Shown here one piece after another: positions 43,086 through 52,176 of a stretch of DNA of 64,000 bases. A program made the position numbers and the translations under genes. The notes under the pieces were generated by a model. It saw only the letters and a program-made list of their open reading frames with translations, was not told the DNA's origin and did no database searches. The DNA is from Paramicrobacterium sp051513965 (GTDB lineage Bacteria; Actinomycetota; Actinomycetes; Actinomycetales; Microbacteriaceae). Position 1 is the first letter of the stretch. Each line of letters opens with the position of its first letter. The DNA lies in NCBI RefSeq assembly GCF_051513965.1, contig NZ_CP195847.1:1922001-1986000 (forward strand), written 5' to 3'.

Positions 43086-44579
43086 ATGGCACACCACGTA
43101 CCAGAGAATCTGCCGTCGACCATCAAGCACTACATCGACGGTGAGTTCGTCGACAGCCAGTCAGGCGAGACGTTCGGCGTTCTGAACCCGGTCACGAACG
43201 AGGACTACGCTGTCGCGGCATCCGGTCAGAAAGAAGACATCGACCGCGCCGTCGCCGCTGCGAAGGAGGCGTTCGACAACGGACCGTGGCCGCGGATGCT
43301 GCCACGCGAGCGCTCCCGAATTCTGCACCGCATCGCCGACACCGTCGAGTCGCGCGGCGACCGTCTCGCGGAGCTCGAATCGTTCGACTCGGGCCTGCCC
43401 ATCACGCAGGCGCTCGGACAGGCACGGCGCGCGGCGGAGAACTTCCGCTTCTTCGCCGACCTGATCGTTGCCCAGGCCGATGACGCGTTCAAGGTCCCCG
43501 GCAAGCAGATCAACTACGTCAACCGCAAGCCGATCGGCGTCGCGGGCCTCATCACTCCGTGGAACACTCCCTTCATGCTGGAGTCGTGGAAGCTCGGCCC
43601 CGCACTTGCAACGGGTAACACTGTCGTACTGAAGCCCGCCGAGTTCACGCCGCTCTCCGCATCGCTCTGGGCGGGAATCTTCGAGGAGGCGGGGCTGCCG
43701 AAGGGGGTCTTCAACCTCGTCAACGGGTTCGGCGAGAGCGCCGGAGACGCTCTGGTGAAGCATCCCGATGTGCCCCTCATCTCATTCACGGGTGAGAGCA
43801 AGACCGGCCAGCTGATCTTCGCGAACGCGGCTCCGTACCTCAAGGGGCTGTCCATGGAGCTCGGCGGCAAGTCGCCGGCGATCGTGTTCGAGGATGCCGA
43901 CATCGACCTTGCGATCGACGCGTGCATCTTCGGCGTGTTCTCCCTCAACGGCGAGCGCTGCACAGCGGGAAGCCGCATTCTGGTTCAGCGCTCCATCTAC
44001 GACGACTTCGTCGAGCGGTACGCCGCCCAGGCGAAGCGTGTGCGGGTCGGGCATCCTCATGACCCGGAGACTGAGGTCGGCGCACTCGTGCACCCCGAGC
44101 ACTACGAGAAGGTGATGAGCTACGTCGAGCTCGGAAAGACCGAGGGACGCCTCGTCGCCGGCGGCGGGCGCCCCGAAGGCTTCGACACCGGCAACTACGT
44201 CGCGCCCACAGTGTTCGCTGACGTGAAGCCGGACGCTCGGATCTTCCAAGAGGAGATCTTCGGCCCCGTCGTGGCGATCACGCCGTTCGACGACGAAGAC
44301 GAGGCGCTCGCACTCGCGAACAACACGCGGTACGGTCTCGCCGCCTACGTGTGGACGAACGACCTCAAGCGGGGGCACAACTTCGCGCAGGCGGTTGAGG
44401 CCGGCATGGTGTGGCTGAACTCCAACAACGTGCGTGACCTGCGCACGCCGTTCGGCGGTGTGAAGGCCTCGGGTCTCGGCCACGAGGGCGGCTACCGCTC
44501 GATCGACTTCTACACCGACCAGCAGAGCGTGCACATCACGCTCGGCGAGCCCCACAACCCGACATTCGGAAAGAACTAG
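43086..44579 (+). CDS. hpaE: 5-carboxymethyl-2-hydroxymuconate semialdehyde dehydrogenase
   Basis: A 497-residue NAD-dependent aldehyde dehydrogenase. The catalytic cysteine is C292 in NGERCTAGSRI and the general base is E258 in SMELGGKSPAIVFEDAD. LITPWNTPFMLESWKLGPALATGN forms the cofactor site. The residues around the cysteine and the neighbours (ring-cleavage dioxygenase, hydratase, aldolase) point to HpaE, which oxidises the ring-cleavage product of homoprotocatechuate. GAAGGAGG precedes the ATG. A 17-bp hairpin separates it from hpaD. Confidence 0.93.
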   Translation: MAHHVPENLPSTIKHYIDGEFVDSQSGETFGVLNPVTNEDYAVAASGQKEDIDRAVAAAKEAFDNGPWPRMLPRERSRILHRIADTVESRGDRLAELESFDSGLPITQALGQARRAAENFRFFADLIVAQADDAFKVPGKQINYVNRKPIGVAGLITPWNTPFMLESWKLGPALATGNTVVLKPAEFTPLSASLWAGIFEEAGLPKGVFNLVNGFGESAGDALVKHPDVPLISFTGESKTGQLIFANAAPYLKGLSMELGGKSPAIVFEDADIDLAIDACIFGVFSLNGERCTAGSRILVQRSIYDDFVERYAAQAKRVRVGHPHDPETEVGALVHPEHYEKVMSYVELGKTEGRLVAGGGRPEGFDTGNYVAPTVFADVKPDARIFQEEIFGPVVAITPFDDEDEALALANNTRYGLAAYVWTNDLKRGHNFAQAVEAGMVWLNSNNVRDLRTPFGGVKASGLGHEGGYRSIDFYTDQQSVHITLGEPHNPTFGKN

Positions 44580-44584
44580 TGATG

Positions 44585-44624
44585 CTCGTGCTTCGGTGCG
44601 GCCCCGACCGCACCGAAGCACGAG
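44585..44624 (+). terminator. Hairpin between hpaE and hpaD
   Basis: A perfect 17-bp stem (CTCGTGCTTCGGTGCGG / CCGCACCGAAGCACGAG) with a six-base loop lies six bases after the hpaE stop. It lacks a T-run, so it may be a partial terminator or an RNA-processing/stability element rather than a full stop before hpaD. Confidence 0.7.
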
Positions 44625-44653
44625 ACTGAGCATTGTGATGCAAGGACGCTGAC

Positions 44654-45796
44654 ATGACCAATCGTGAAGATATGACCCTCACCTCTTCAGGCTTCTATGT
44701 GAGCCAGGAGGCCCCGATCACCACGGACAACCCGATCCCCACTCCGACCGTGGCGCCGCCGGACATCCTCCGCTGTGCCTACATGGAGCTCGTCGTCACG
44801 GACCTCGCCGCGTCGCGGGAGTTCTACGTCGATGTTCTCGGGCTCTACGTCACTGAAGACACCGAGGACGCCGTCTACCTGCGCTCGACCGAGGAGTTCA
44901 TCCACCACAACCTGGTCCTCCGGCAGGGGGACGTGGCGGCGGTCGCGGCGTTCTCGTACCGCGTTCGCTCACCTGAGGAGCTGGACCGTGCCGAAGAGTA
45001 CTACCGCCAGCTCGGCTGCGACGTGCGCCGCGCTCCGGAGGGATTCACCAAGGGCATCGGCGATTCCGTCCGCGTGGTCGACCCGCTGGGCTTCCCCTAC
45101 GAGTTCTTCTACGACGTGACGCACGTGGAGCGGCTCTCCTGGCGCTACGACCTGCACCACACGGGCGAGCTCGTCCGGCTGGATCACTTCAATCAGGTGA
45201 CGCCGGATGTTCCGCGCGCGGTGAAGTTCATGCAGGATCTCGGCTTCCGTGTAACGGAGGACATCCAAGACGAAGAGGGCACCGTGTACGCGGCGTGGAT
45301 GCGGCGGAAGCCGACCGTCCACGACACCGCGATGACCGGGGGCGACGGGCCGCGCATGCACCACGTCGCGTTCTCCACGCATGAGAAGCACAACATTCTC
45401 GCGATCTGCGACAAGCTCGGTGCGCTGCGCCGCTCTGACGCGATCGAACGCGGACCCGGTCGCCACGGCGTCTCGAACGCGTTCTACCTCTACCTGCGGG
45501 ACCCGGACGGTCACCGCGTGGAGATCTACACCCAGGACTACTACACCGGCGACCCGGACAACCCGGTGGTCACGTGGGACGTTCACGACAACCAGCGCCG
45601 CGACTGGTGGGGCAACCCCGTCGTGCCGAGCTGGTACACGGATGCCTCGCTCGTGCTCGATCTCGACGGAAACCCGCAGCCTGTGCACGCCCGCACCGAC
45701 GCGAGCGAAATGGCTGTGACGGTTGGCGCGGACGGCTTCTCCTACACTCGCAAGGGCGACGAGGAGAAGGGCTTCAAGCTGGGCAACACGCTCTAA
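44654..45796 (+). CDS. hpaD: Homoprotocatechuate (3,4-dihydroxyphenylacetate) 2,3-dioxygenase
   Basis: A 380-residue extradiol ring-cleavage dioxygenase of the vicinal-oxygen-chelate fold, closely resembling the Brevibacterium/Arthrobacter homoprotocatechuate enzymes. The metal triad is visible as H178 (RLDHFNQVTPDV), H237 (MHHVAFSTHEKHN) and E290 (GHRVEIYTQDYYTGDPDNP), with the same spacing (59 and 53 residues) as the Brevibacterium enzyme. It opens the ring meta to give 5-carboxymethyl-2-hydroxymuconate semialdehyde, the substrate of HpaE. The N-terminus is about 23 residues longer than in that enzyme; the ATG at 44672 is an alternative start. A strong terminator follows. Confidence 0.95.
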   Translation: MTNREDMTLTSSGFYVSQEAPITTDNPIPTPTVAPPDILRCAYMELVVTDLAASREFYVDVLGLYVTEDTEDAVYLRSTEEFIHHNLVLRQGDVAAVAAFSYRVRSPEELDRAEEYYRQLGCDVRRAPEGFTKGIGDSVRVVDPLGFPYEFFYDVTHVERLSWRYDLHHTGELVRLDHFNQVTPDVPRAVKFMQDLGFRVTEDIQDEEGTVYAAWMRRKPTVHDTAMTGGDGPRMHHVAFSTHEKHNILAICDKLGALRRSDAIERGPGRHGVSNAFYLYLRDPDGHRVEIYTQDYYTGDPDNPVVTWDVHDNQRRDWWGNPVVPSWYTDASLVLDLDGNPQPVHARTDASEMAVTVGADGFSYTRKGDEEKGFKLGNTL

Positions 45797-45813
45797 GCTG
45801 AACGGCGCCGAAT

Positions 45814-45845
45814 GGGGCGGTGGATGCTGCGGCATCCACCGCCCC
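45814..45845 (+). terminator. Terminator of the homoprotocatechuate operon
   Basis: A perfect 14-bp stem (GGGGCGGTGGATGC / GCATCCACCGCCCC) with loop TGCG lies 17 bases after the hpaD stop, and TTCC follows. The arms again carry the GGATGC/GCATCC motif. Confidence 0.85.
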
Positions 45846-45882
45846 TTCCGCTCATCAGTAAGCGACTCACCGTAGGCGACAC

Positions 45883-45909
45883 GCAAAACGGGCGACACAC
45901 GCACGCCCC
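45883..45909 (+). repeat. 27-bp direct repeat, left copy
   Basis: This 27-base element begins GCAAAACGGGCG, continues A-CACACGCACGCCCC, and differs by one base from the element at 46538-46564. The two copies flank the Tat-exported protein gene. Here the element sits in the 5' leader, about 60 bases before the start codon. Confidence 0.8.
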
Positions 45910-45969
45910 TCCTTCGGGGGCTATGCCCACCGAAGATCACGGTATATCGTCTCGTTTCGGAGGCTTCTC

Positions 45970-46455
45970 GTGACACAACACCCACGATCCAAGCAGCATC
46001 AAGTCAGTCGACGCTCGGTTCTGAACGCTGGAGCCTGGTCTGTTCCCGTGATCGCGGTCGCTGCCGCTACGCCAGCAGCCGCGGCATCCATCTCCCCTGA
46101 CTGGAGCGCTTCAGAGTGGTTCAGCAGGTATCGCACGGACAAACAGCTACTCACGGTGAGCTTCGCAGTCGACCAGCCTCAGGACGAACTGGACGGCTAC
46201 TACTACTCGTATTCACTCACCTTCGCATCCGCTCCGCAGGCTCCAGCGACCTGGACACCCGACATCCCGACAACCATTCCATATGACGAGCAAAAGACGA
46301 TTGTCGACTCATACGGGCCGTGGCCATCCGGCCTTCCCGATCCCGCAACGATGGACGGGCAGACCCTGAATATAACTGTCACGGTGACAAAGCCGGGAGA
46401 AATCCCGATCGTTCTTACAGGTTCGGATTCGTTCAGGTACTGGGACAACGACTGA
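45970..46455 (+). CDS. Tat-exported protein of unknown function
   Basis: A 161-residue secreted protein. The N-terminus has a twin-arginine motif, SRRSVLNAG, then a hydrophobic stretch VPVIAVAAATPAAAASI with a likely cleavage after ALA/AAA-type residues. The mature 120 residues are rich in Tyr, Ser and Thr and look beta-structured (YYYSYSLTFAS, LNITVTVTKPG). I recognise no family. Base use at the 3' end is more AT-rich than in neighbouring genes, and near-identical 27-bp repeats flank the gene, hinting at recent acquisition. The GTG at 45970 follows GGAGGC. Confidence 0.72.
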   Translation: MTQHPRSKQHQVSRRSVLNAGAWSVPVIAVAAATPAAAASISPDWSASEWFSRYRTDKQLLTVSFAVDQPQDELDGYYYSYSLTFASAPQAPATWTPDIPTTIPYDEQKTIVDSYGPWPSGLPDPATMDGQTLNITVTVTKPGEIPIVLTGSDSFRYWDND

Positions 46456-46537
46456 GACGAGGAATCGTCGCGATGGACCCGCACAGACCACCATCGTCAC
46501 GAACCCATCGGATGCTCGCGCGCGTCACGTCAGCACA

Positions 46538-46564
46538 GCAAAACGGGCGGCACACGCACGCCCC
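46538..46564 (+). repeat. 27-bp direct repeat, right copy
   Basis: Begins GCAAAACGGGCG, then G-CACACGCACGCCCC: one base different from the left copy at 45883. This copy overlaps an imperfect stem (AACGGGCGGCAC 46542-46553 with GTGCCACCCGTT 46573-46584), so it may also form part of a hairpin downstream of the Tat protein gene. Nothing else is recognisable in 46456-46675. Confidence 0.75.
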
Positions 46565-46675
46565 ACTGGCATGTGCCACCCGTTGCCTGTCGCGATTCAC
46601 TCGCGGGGAGGAGGTCCGGAACCGTCCGGCCAAGGCGCTGCTCCGGCCCACCTCCTCACGCGTGAAGCGAGAGTG

Positions 46676-46715
46676 ACCGCGGCGCGCGCACTGTGTCCCC
46701 CGCGCGCGCCGCGGT
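46676..46715 (-). terminator. Terminator after pckG
   Basis: A 14-bp stem (ACCGCGGCGCGCGC / GCGCGCGCCGCGGT) with a 12-base loop lies just downstream of the pckG stop on its strand. Confidence 0.75.
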
Positions 46716-46722
46716 GGTCTTT

Positions 46723-48597
46723 CTACTCGTTCTTCAGGCGGTAGCGGAGAGCCTCAAGCTCAGCCCGCAGCGCCGCCGGAACCTTCGATCCGAAGTCGGC
46801 GAAGAATTCCTCCGTGAGGTCTGCCTCCTCGAGCCAGCCGTGCCGGTCGATCGAGAACAGCTCCTCGAGGTCCTCCGCTGGGACATCGATGCCGCTGAGG
46901 TCGATGTCGTCGACGTGAGGCAGACGCCCAATGGGAGTGGTCTCTGCCGACGCCATTCCCGTGAGACGTGCGGCGATCCACTCGAGCACACGCGAGTTCT
47001 CGCCGAATCCGGGCCACAGGAAGCGACCGTCGTCACCCTTGCGGAACCAGTTCACCTGGTAGATGCGCGGCGCCCGGTCGAAGCGAAGCTTGTTGCCGAT
47101 CGAGAGCCAGTGCGCCCAGTGGTCGGCCATGTTGTAGCCGCAGAACGGACGCATCGCGAAGGGGTCGCGGCGCAGCTCGCCGACGGTGCCCTCAGCGGCG
47201 GCCGTGCGCTCGCTCGAGATCGTCGCGCCCATGAAGACACCGTGGCTCCAGTCGGAAGCCTCGACGACGAGCGGTACGTTCGTCGCACGGCGCCCGCCGA
47301 ACAGGATGGCGTCGATGGGAACGCCACCGTCGGCCTCCCAGTCGGCCGCCATCTGCGGGCACTGAGCCGCCGCGACCGTGAATCGCGAGTTCGGGTGGGC
47401 GGCGGGACGTCCGCTTTCAGGCGTCCAGTCGTTGCCCTCCCAGTCGATCAGGTGATCCGGTGGGGTGTCCGTGAGGCCCTCCCACCAGACGTCGCCGTCG
47501 TCGCGCAGAGCAACGTTGGTGAAGATCGTGTTGCCCCACAGCGTCTCAACCGCGGTCACGTTGGTGGATTCGCCCGTCCCCGGGGCGACGCCGAAGAAGC
47601 CGGCTTCGGGGTTGATCGCCCACAGCCGCCCGTCCTCTCCGGGACGCAACCACGCGATGTCATCGCCGATCGTCTCGACCTTCCAGCCGGGAATGGTGGG
47701 ACGCAGCATCGCGAGGTTCGTCTTGCCGCACGCTGACGGGAACGCCGCGGCGACGTGGAAGGCACGCCCCTCGGGGTCCGTCACTCGGATGAGCAGCATA
47801 TGCTCGGCGAGCCAGCCCTCGTCACGCGCCATCACACTCGCGATGCGGAGTGCGAAGCACTTCTTGCCCAGCAGCGCGTTTCCGCCGTAGCCCGAGCCGT
47901 ACGACCAGATCTCCCGCGATTCGGGGAACTGCACGATGTACTTCTCGTCGTTGCACGGCCACGCGACGTCTTCTTCACCCGGCTGCAGCGGAGCGCCGAC
48001 CGAGTGGTGCGCCTTGATCCACGGCGCGCCGTCCTTGATGAGCTCGAGCACCTGGTCGCCCATGCGGGTCATGATGCCCATGGAGACGACGGCGTACGCC
48101 GAGTCGGTCACCTGCACGCCGAGCTGCGAGAGCGGACCCCCGACGGGACCCATGGAGAAGGGGACGACGTACATCGTGCGACCGCGCATGCTCCCTGTGA
48201 ACACCCGGGTCAGCGTCTCGCGCATCTCGTTCGGCTCGGCCCAGTTGTTCGTGGGACCGGCATCCTCTTCGCTCTCGCTCGCAATGAACGTGCGAGCTTC
48301 GACCCGGGCGACGTCCGAGGGCGTCGAGCGCGCGAGATAGCTGTTGGGCCGCCATTCAGGATTGAGTTTGATGAGCTTGCCCTCAGCGACCATCTGCTTG
48401 GTCAGGCGGTCGAACTCGGCACGGGAGCCATCGCACCAGACGACGTCGTCCGGCTGAGCGAGTGCCGCGATCTCGTCGACCCACTGAGTGAGGGCCTCAA
48501 GGCCGGATGCCGCAGACTGCTCCGTCTGCGCACCGGCCTTGGTTTCTTCGCGCTCACTCTCGACGTTTCTCTGTGTGATGAGGTCCGCGAGTGACAT
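46723..48597 (-). CDS. pckG: Phosphoenolpyruvate carboxykinase (GTP)
   Basis: A 624-residue GTP-dependent enzyme converting oxaloacetate to phosphoenolpyruvate in gluconeogenesis. The kinase loop FPSACGKTNLAML carries the reactive cysteine and P-loop lysine. IGDDIAWL holds metal-binding aspartates, and substrate residues lie in SGYGGNALLGKKCFALRIAS. Length and motifs match the GTP class, not the ATP class. The ATG at 48597 is preceded by GGAGG six bases away, so the earlier in-frame ATG at 48639 is not needed. It diverges from a RamB-like regulator across about 115 AT-rich bases. Confidence 0.97.
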   Translation of the reverse strand: MSLADLITQRNVESEREETKAGAQTEQSAASGLEALTQWVDEIAALAQPDDVVWCDGSRAEFDRLTKQMVAEGKLIKLNPEWRPNSYLARSTPSDVARVEARTFIASESEEDAGPTNNWAEPNEMRETLTRVFTGSMRGRTMYVVPFSMGPVGGPLSQLGVQVTDSAYAVVSMGIMTRMGDQVLELIKDGAPWIKAHHSVGAPLQPGEEDVAWPCNDEKYIVQFPESREIWSYGSGYGGNALLGKKCFALRIASVMARDEGWLAEHMLLIRVTDPEGRAFHVAAAFPSACGKTNLAMLRPTIPGWKVETIGDDIAWLRPGEDGRLWAINPEAGFFGVAPGTGESTNVTAVETLWGNTIFTNVALRDDGDVWWEGLTDTPPDHLIDWEGNDWTPESGRPAAHPNSRFTVAAAQCPQMAADWEADGGVPIDAILFGGRRATNVPLVVEASDWSHGVFMGATISSERTAAAEGTVGELRRDPFAMRPFCGYNMADHWAHWLSIGNKLRFDRAPRIYQVNWFRKGDDGRFLWPGFGENSRVLEWIAARLTGMASAETTPIGRLPHVDDIDLSGIDVPAEDLEELFSIDRHGWLEEADLTEEFFADFGSKVPAALRAELEALRYRLKNE

Positions 48598-48612
48598 CTG
48601 TGCCTCCGAAGC

Positions 48613-48687
48613 ATTGTCAAGATTATGTCTAACATCCACTTTGCGGCATGCTTCTCACCTAATACAGCCCATTTGATTGTCAAGAAT
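48613..48687. promoter_or_regulatory. Repeated ATTGTCAAGA elements in the pckG / regulator divergent promoter
   Basis: ATTGTCAAGATT (48613-48624) and ATTGTCAAGAAT (48676-48687) are direct repeats differing by one base, spaced 63 bases apart (about six DNA turns). One lies near each gene in an unusually AT-rich intergenic region. They are candidates for binding by the divergently encoded RamB-like regulator. Confidence 0.5.
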
Positions 48688-48713
48688 GCTGATTCTTTTT
48701 GTATTGTTGATTC

Positions 48714-50156
48714 ATGGTCACTTCGAGCGACATCGCGACACTCGGTCATCGGATCCGTCACTTCCGCACACGCGCGGGCCTCACTCTCGATGCCCTCGGT
48801 GCGAAGGTCGATGTGACTGGCAGCCAGCTCTCCCTCATCGAGAACGGCAAGCGCGAGCCGAAGCTCTCGCTGCTGAACGCCATCGCCGAGGCGGTCGGCA
48901 TTCCCCTGACGGAGTTGCTGACGCGAGAGCCGCCGTCGAAGCGGGCCGCTCTCGAGCTCGAGCTCATGGAAGCCCAGAGCGGCCCCCTCTACTCGACGCT
49001 GGGCCTACCGACCGTGCGCCCGTCGCGCGGCATGAGCGACGACGTTCTCGAGGCGGTCGTCGGCCTGCACCGCGAGCTGCAGCGCCGCGCAACGGAGGCG
49101 ATCGCCACGCCCGAAGAGGCCCGCCGCGCCAACACGGAGCTGCGCACCTGGATGCGCGAGCGAGACAACTATCTGCCCGAGATCGAGAAGGTCGCCGAAG
49201 AGCGGGTGACAGCCGCAGGCCACGCGACGGGTGCCCTCACTCACCGCACCGTCGGCATCATGGCCGAGCAGCTGGGCTTCGAGCTCATCTACGTCAACGA
49301 CCTCCCAAGCTCAGCACGGTCGATCACGGATCTGCAGAACGGCCGGATCTATCTGCCGCCTGCATCGATCCCGGGCGGCCACGGCCTCCGCTCGATGGCG
49401 TTGCAGGCGATGGCGCACCGCATCCTCGGACATCGTGTGCCGACCAGTTACGCGCAGTTTCTCCGACAGCGCCTCGAGATCAACTACTTCGCCGCGTGCT
49501 GCCTCATTCCGCAGACGCGGGCGGTGAACTTCCTCACGCAGGCGAAGAAGGACCGCAACCTCGCGGTCGAGGACTTCCGCGACGCCTTCGGAGTGACGCA
49601 CGAGGCCGCGGGGCTCCGACTCACGAACCTCGCTACCTCGCAGCTCGACATGCGTCTGCACTTTCTGCGCGTGACCGACGAGGGGATGCTGCAGAAGGGC
49701 TACGAGAACGACGGGCTCCCCCTCCCCACCGATGTGACCGGATCGATCGAGGGGCAGCGCGTGTGCCGGAAGTGGAGCGCTCGTTCCGCCTTCGCGCGGC
49801 GGAACCGCACCACGGAGCAGTATCAGTACACGGACACCCCTGCGGGCACGTTCTGGTGCTCGACGCAGACCGGAACCACCGCTGCGGGCGAGTTCTCGAT
49901 CTCTGTGGGCGTGCCGTTCGACGAGGCCAAGTGGTTCCGCGGACGCGAGACGCAGAACCGCGCGGAATCGCAGTGCCCCGACGAGTCATGCTGCCAGCGG
50001 CCACCCGAGCACCTCGAGTCGAAGTGGCGCGAGCAGTCGTGGCCGAGCGCGCGACTGCACACTCAGGTGCTCGCGCCTCTCCCCTCCGGACGGTTCCCCG
50101 GGGTCGACGACAACGAGGTGTACGCGTTTCTGGAGCGTCACGCCGGAACAGAGTGA
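48714..50156 (+). CDS. RamB-like XRE regulator with ImmA/IrrE-type and ScfR domains
   Basis: A 480-residue regulator. An N-terminal XRE helix-turn-helix (about 8-65: LGHRIRHFRTRAGLTLDALGAKVDVTGSQLSLIENGKREP in outline) is followed by an ImmA/IrrE-like domain (about 160-290). There the MAHRILGHR segment replaces a usual HExxH, so it is probably not a protease. The C-terminal short-chain-fatty-acyl regulator domain (about 300-475) has clustered cysteines (CPDESCC). Corynebacterium RamB, with this layout, controls acetate and gluconeogenic genes. Divergence from pckG fits control of carbon flux, which is inference. Confidence 0.85.
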   Translation: MVTSSDIATLGHRIRHFRTRAGLTLDALGAKVDVTGSQLSLIENGKREPKLSLLNAIAEAVGIPLTELLTREPPSKRAALELELMEAQSGPLYSTLGLPTVRPSRGMSDDVLEAVVGLHRELQRRATEAIATPEEARRANTELRTWMRERDNYLPEIEKVAEERVTAAGHATGALTHRTVGIMAEQLGFELIYVNDLPSSARSITDLQNGRIYLPPASIPGGHGLRSMALQAMAHRILGHRVPTSYAQFLRQRLEINYFAACCLIPQTRAVNFLTQAKKDRNLAVEDFRDAFGVTHEAAGLRLTNLATSQLDMRLHFLRVTDEGMLQKGYENDGLPLPTDVTGSIEGQRVCRKWSARSAFARRNRTTEQYQYTDTPAGTFWCSTQTGTTAAGEFSISVGVPFDEAKWFRGRETQNRAESQCPDESCCQRPPEHLESKWREQSWPSARLHTQVLAPLPSGRFPGVDDNEVYAFLERHAGTE

Positions 50157-50163
50157 ACACGAA

Positions 50164-50203
50164 CAGAGGGATGCCCCGCACGCGATTGCGGGGCATCCCT
50201 CTG
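50164..50203. terminator. Bidirectional terminator
   Basis: A perfect 16-bp stem (CAGAGGGATGCCCCGC / GCGGGGCATCCCTCTG) with an eight-base loop lies between the RamB-like gene and the convergent ABC-2 permease gene. The full GGATGCC/GGCATCC heptamer is present in both arms. Confidence 0.85.
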
Positions 50204-50226
50204 CTCTGTCTGACCGAGAGCCGTGC

Positions 50227-50985
50227 TCAGCGAAAACGCCGCCCCTCGTCACGCCGGTAGAGAACCAGGGCGAGCGCGGCCGTCACGACGAGCCAGGCGA
50301 TGAGTCCCAGCCACACCCATGGTTCGAGGGCGCCTCCCTGCGTGGCCCAGATGACGAGCTCGCGTGCCTGCCTCGATGGGAAGAACTTAGAGAGAGTGTT
50401 CAGCCAGTCCGCGAACATCTCGGGCGGGAGGAAGAGCCCGCCGGCGAATGCGAAGCCGAACATGATGACCTGCACGACGGCGATGGCTGCCTTCGAGGGC
50501 ATCGCGTAGCCGACGGCGACGCCGATCAGCATGAACGGCAGCGCAGAGGTAGCGAGGGCCACGAAGCCGAGCAGCACGCGCCCGAGCGGCGCCTCGGCCG
50601 CCGTGAAGATCCCACCGATGATCAGCACGGGCACGACCGCGGCGAGCCCCATGAGGCCGATCGAGAGCACGTACGAGATCACTCGCGCGACGCCAGGGAC
50701 CGGGAGTGTGCGCACATATGGATCCCAGGGCTTCTCTCGGTCTTCGGAGATGCTGATGCCGAAGCTGAACAGCGAGTTCGCCATGACGGCGAAGACGCTG
50801 AGCGAGATGACCGCCTGTGTGGCGAACAGTGGGTCCTGGGCGACGTAGGGCTGCGGCACGACGAAGAACAGCAGCGCGAGCGCGGGGAACACCATCGTGC
50901 CGATCACCGCGATCGGAATGCGGAACGTCTCGATGAGTGAGTACTTGGTGTGGACGCCGGCGAGGCGAAGAGTGATGTTGGACAT
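50227..50985 (-). CDS. ABC-2 type exporter permease
   Basis: A 252-residue integral membrane protein with six helices in the ABC-2 arrangement (for example FRIPIAVIGTMVFPALALLFF, VISYVLSIGLMGLAAVVPVLI, LGRVLLGFVALATSALPFMLIG). FAFAGGLFLPPEM is the typical late-loop motif of drug/lipid exporters of the DrrB/NodJ class. The ATG at 50985 follows GAGGAGG. It is the last gene of a four-gene operon with its ATPase, a small regulator and a membrane protein. The substrate is unknown. Confidence 0.88.
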   Translation of the reverse strand: MSNITLRLAGVHTKYSLIETFRIPIAVIGTMVFPALALLFFVVPQPYVAQDPLFATQAVISLSVFAVMANSLFSFGISISEDREKPWDPYVRTLPVPGVARVISYVLSIGLMGLAAVVPVLIIGGIFTAAEAPLGRVLLGFVALATSALPFMLIGVAVGYAMPSKAAIAVVQVIMFGFAFAGGLFLPPEMFADWLNTLSKFFPSRQARELVIWATQGGALEPWVWLGLIAWLVVTAALALVLYRRDEGRRFR

Positions 50986-50995
50986 TGCAGCCTCC

Positions 50996-51879
<884 letters not shown>

Positions 51880-51883
<4 letters not shown>

Positions 51884-52176
51884 GGTGTTCCTCCCAGGAG
51901 TCCTCGAAGGGACTCGGTGTAGTCCTCGAAGCGTCGTCGCCCGAGGGTGGTGAGTGCGATGTAGGTGACGGGCGAGCGCCCCTCGATCGTCTTGTCGACC
52001 GAGACGTACTCGGCGTCCTCGAGCTTGCGCAGGTGCGTCGAGAGGTTTCCCGCAGTCATCTCGAGAATCTGCTGCAGACGAGGGAAGGTGATTGCCTCCG
52101 CTGAGCCGAGCGTCGCGAGCGCGGCGCAGATGCGCAGTCGCGCCTGCGCGTGGATGACGGGGTCGAGATCAGCCAC
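51880..52176 (-). CDS. Small winged-helix transcriptional regulator
   Basis: A 98-residue DNA-binding protein: VIHAQARLRICAALATLG (helix 1), FPRLQQILEMTAGNLSTHLRKLEDAEYV (helix-turn-helix) and VDKTIEGRSPVTYIALTTLGRRRFEDY (wing). It belongs to the group of transcriptional regulators (HTH_27/ArsR-MarR-like) often encoded with ABC-2 exporters. A GTG at 52176 or at 52188 may be the start; related proteins begin close to the former. It overlaps both neighbours, and the palindrome at 52870 upstream of the operon is its likely site. Confidence 0.85.

Noticed and set aside
48677..50260. 527-codon Arg/His-rich frame overlapping the RamB-like gene
   Set aside because: Out-of-frame reading of the same DNA; the alternative frame encodes recognisable HTH and ScfR domains.
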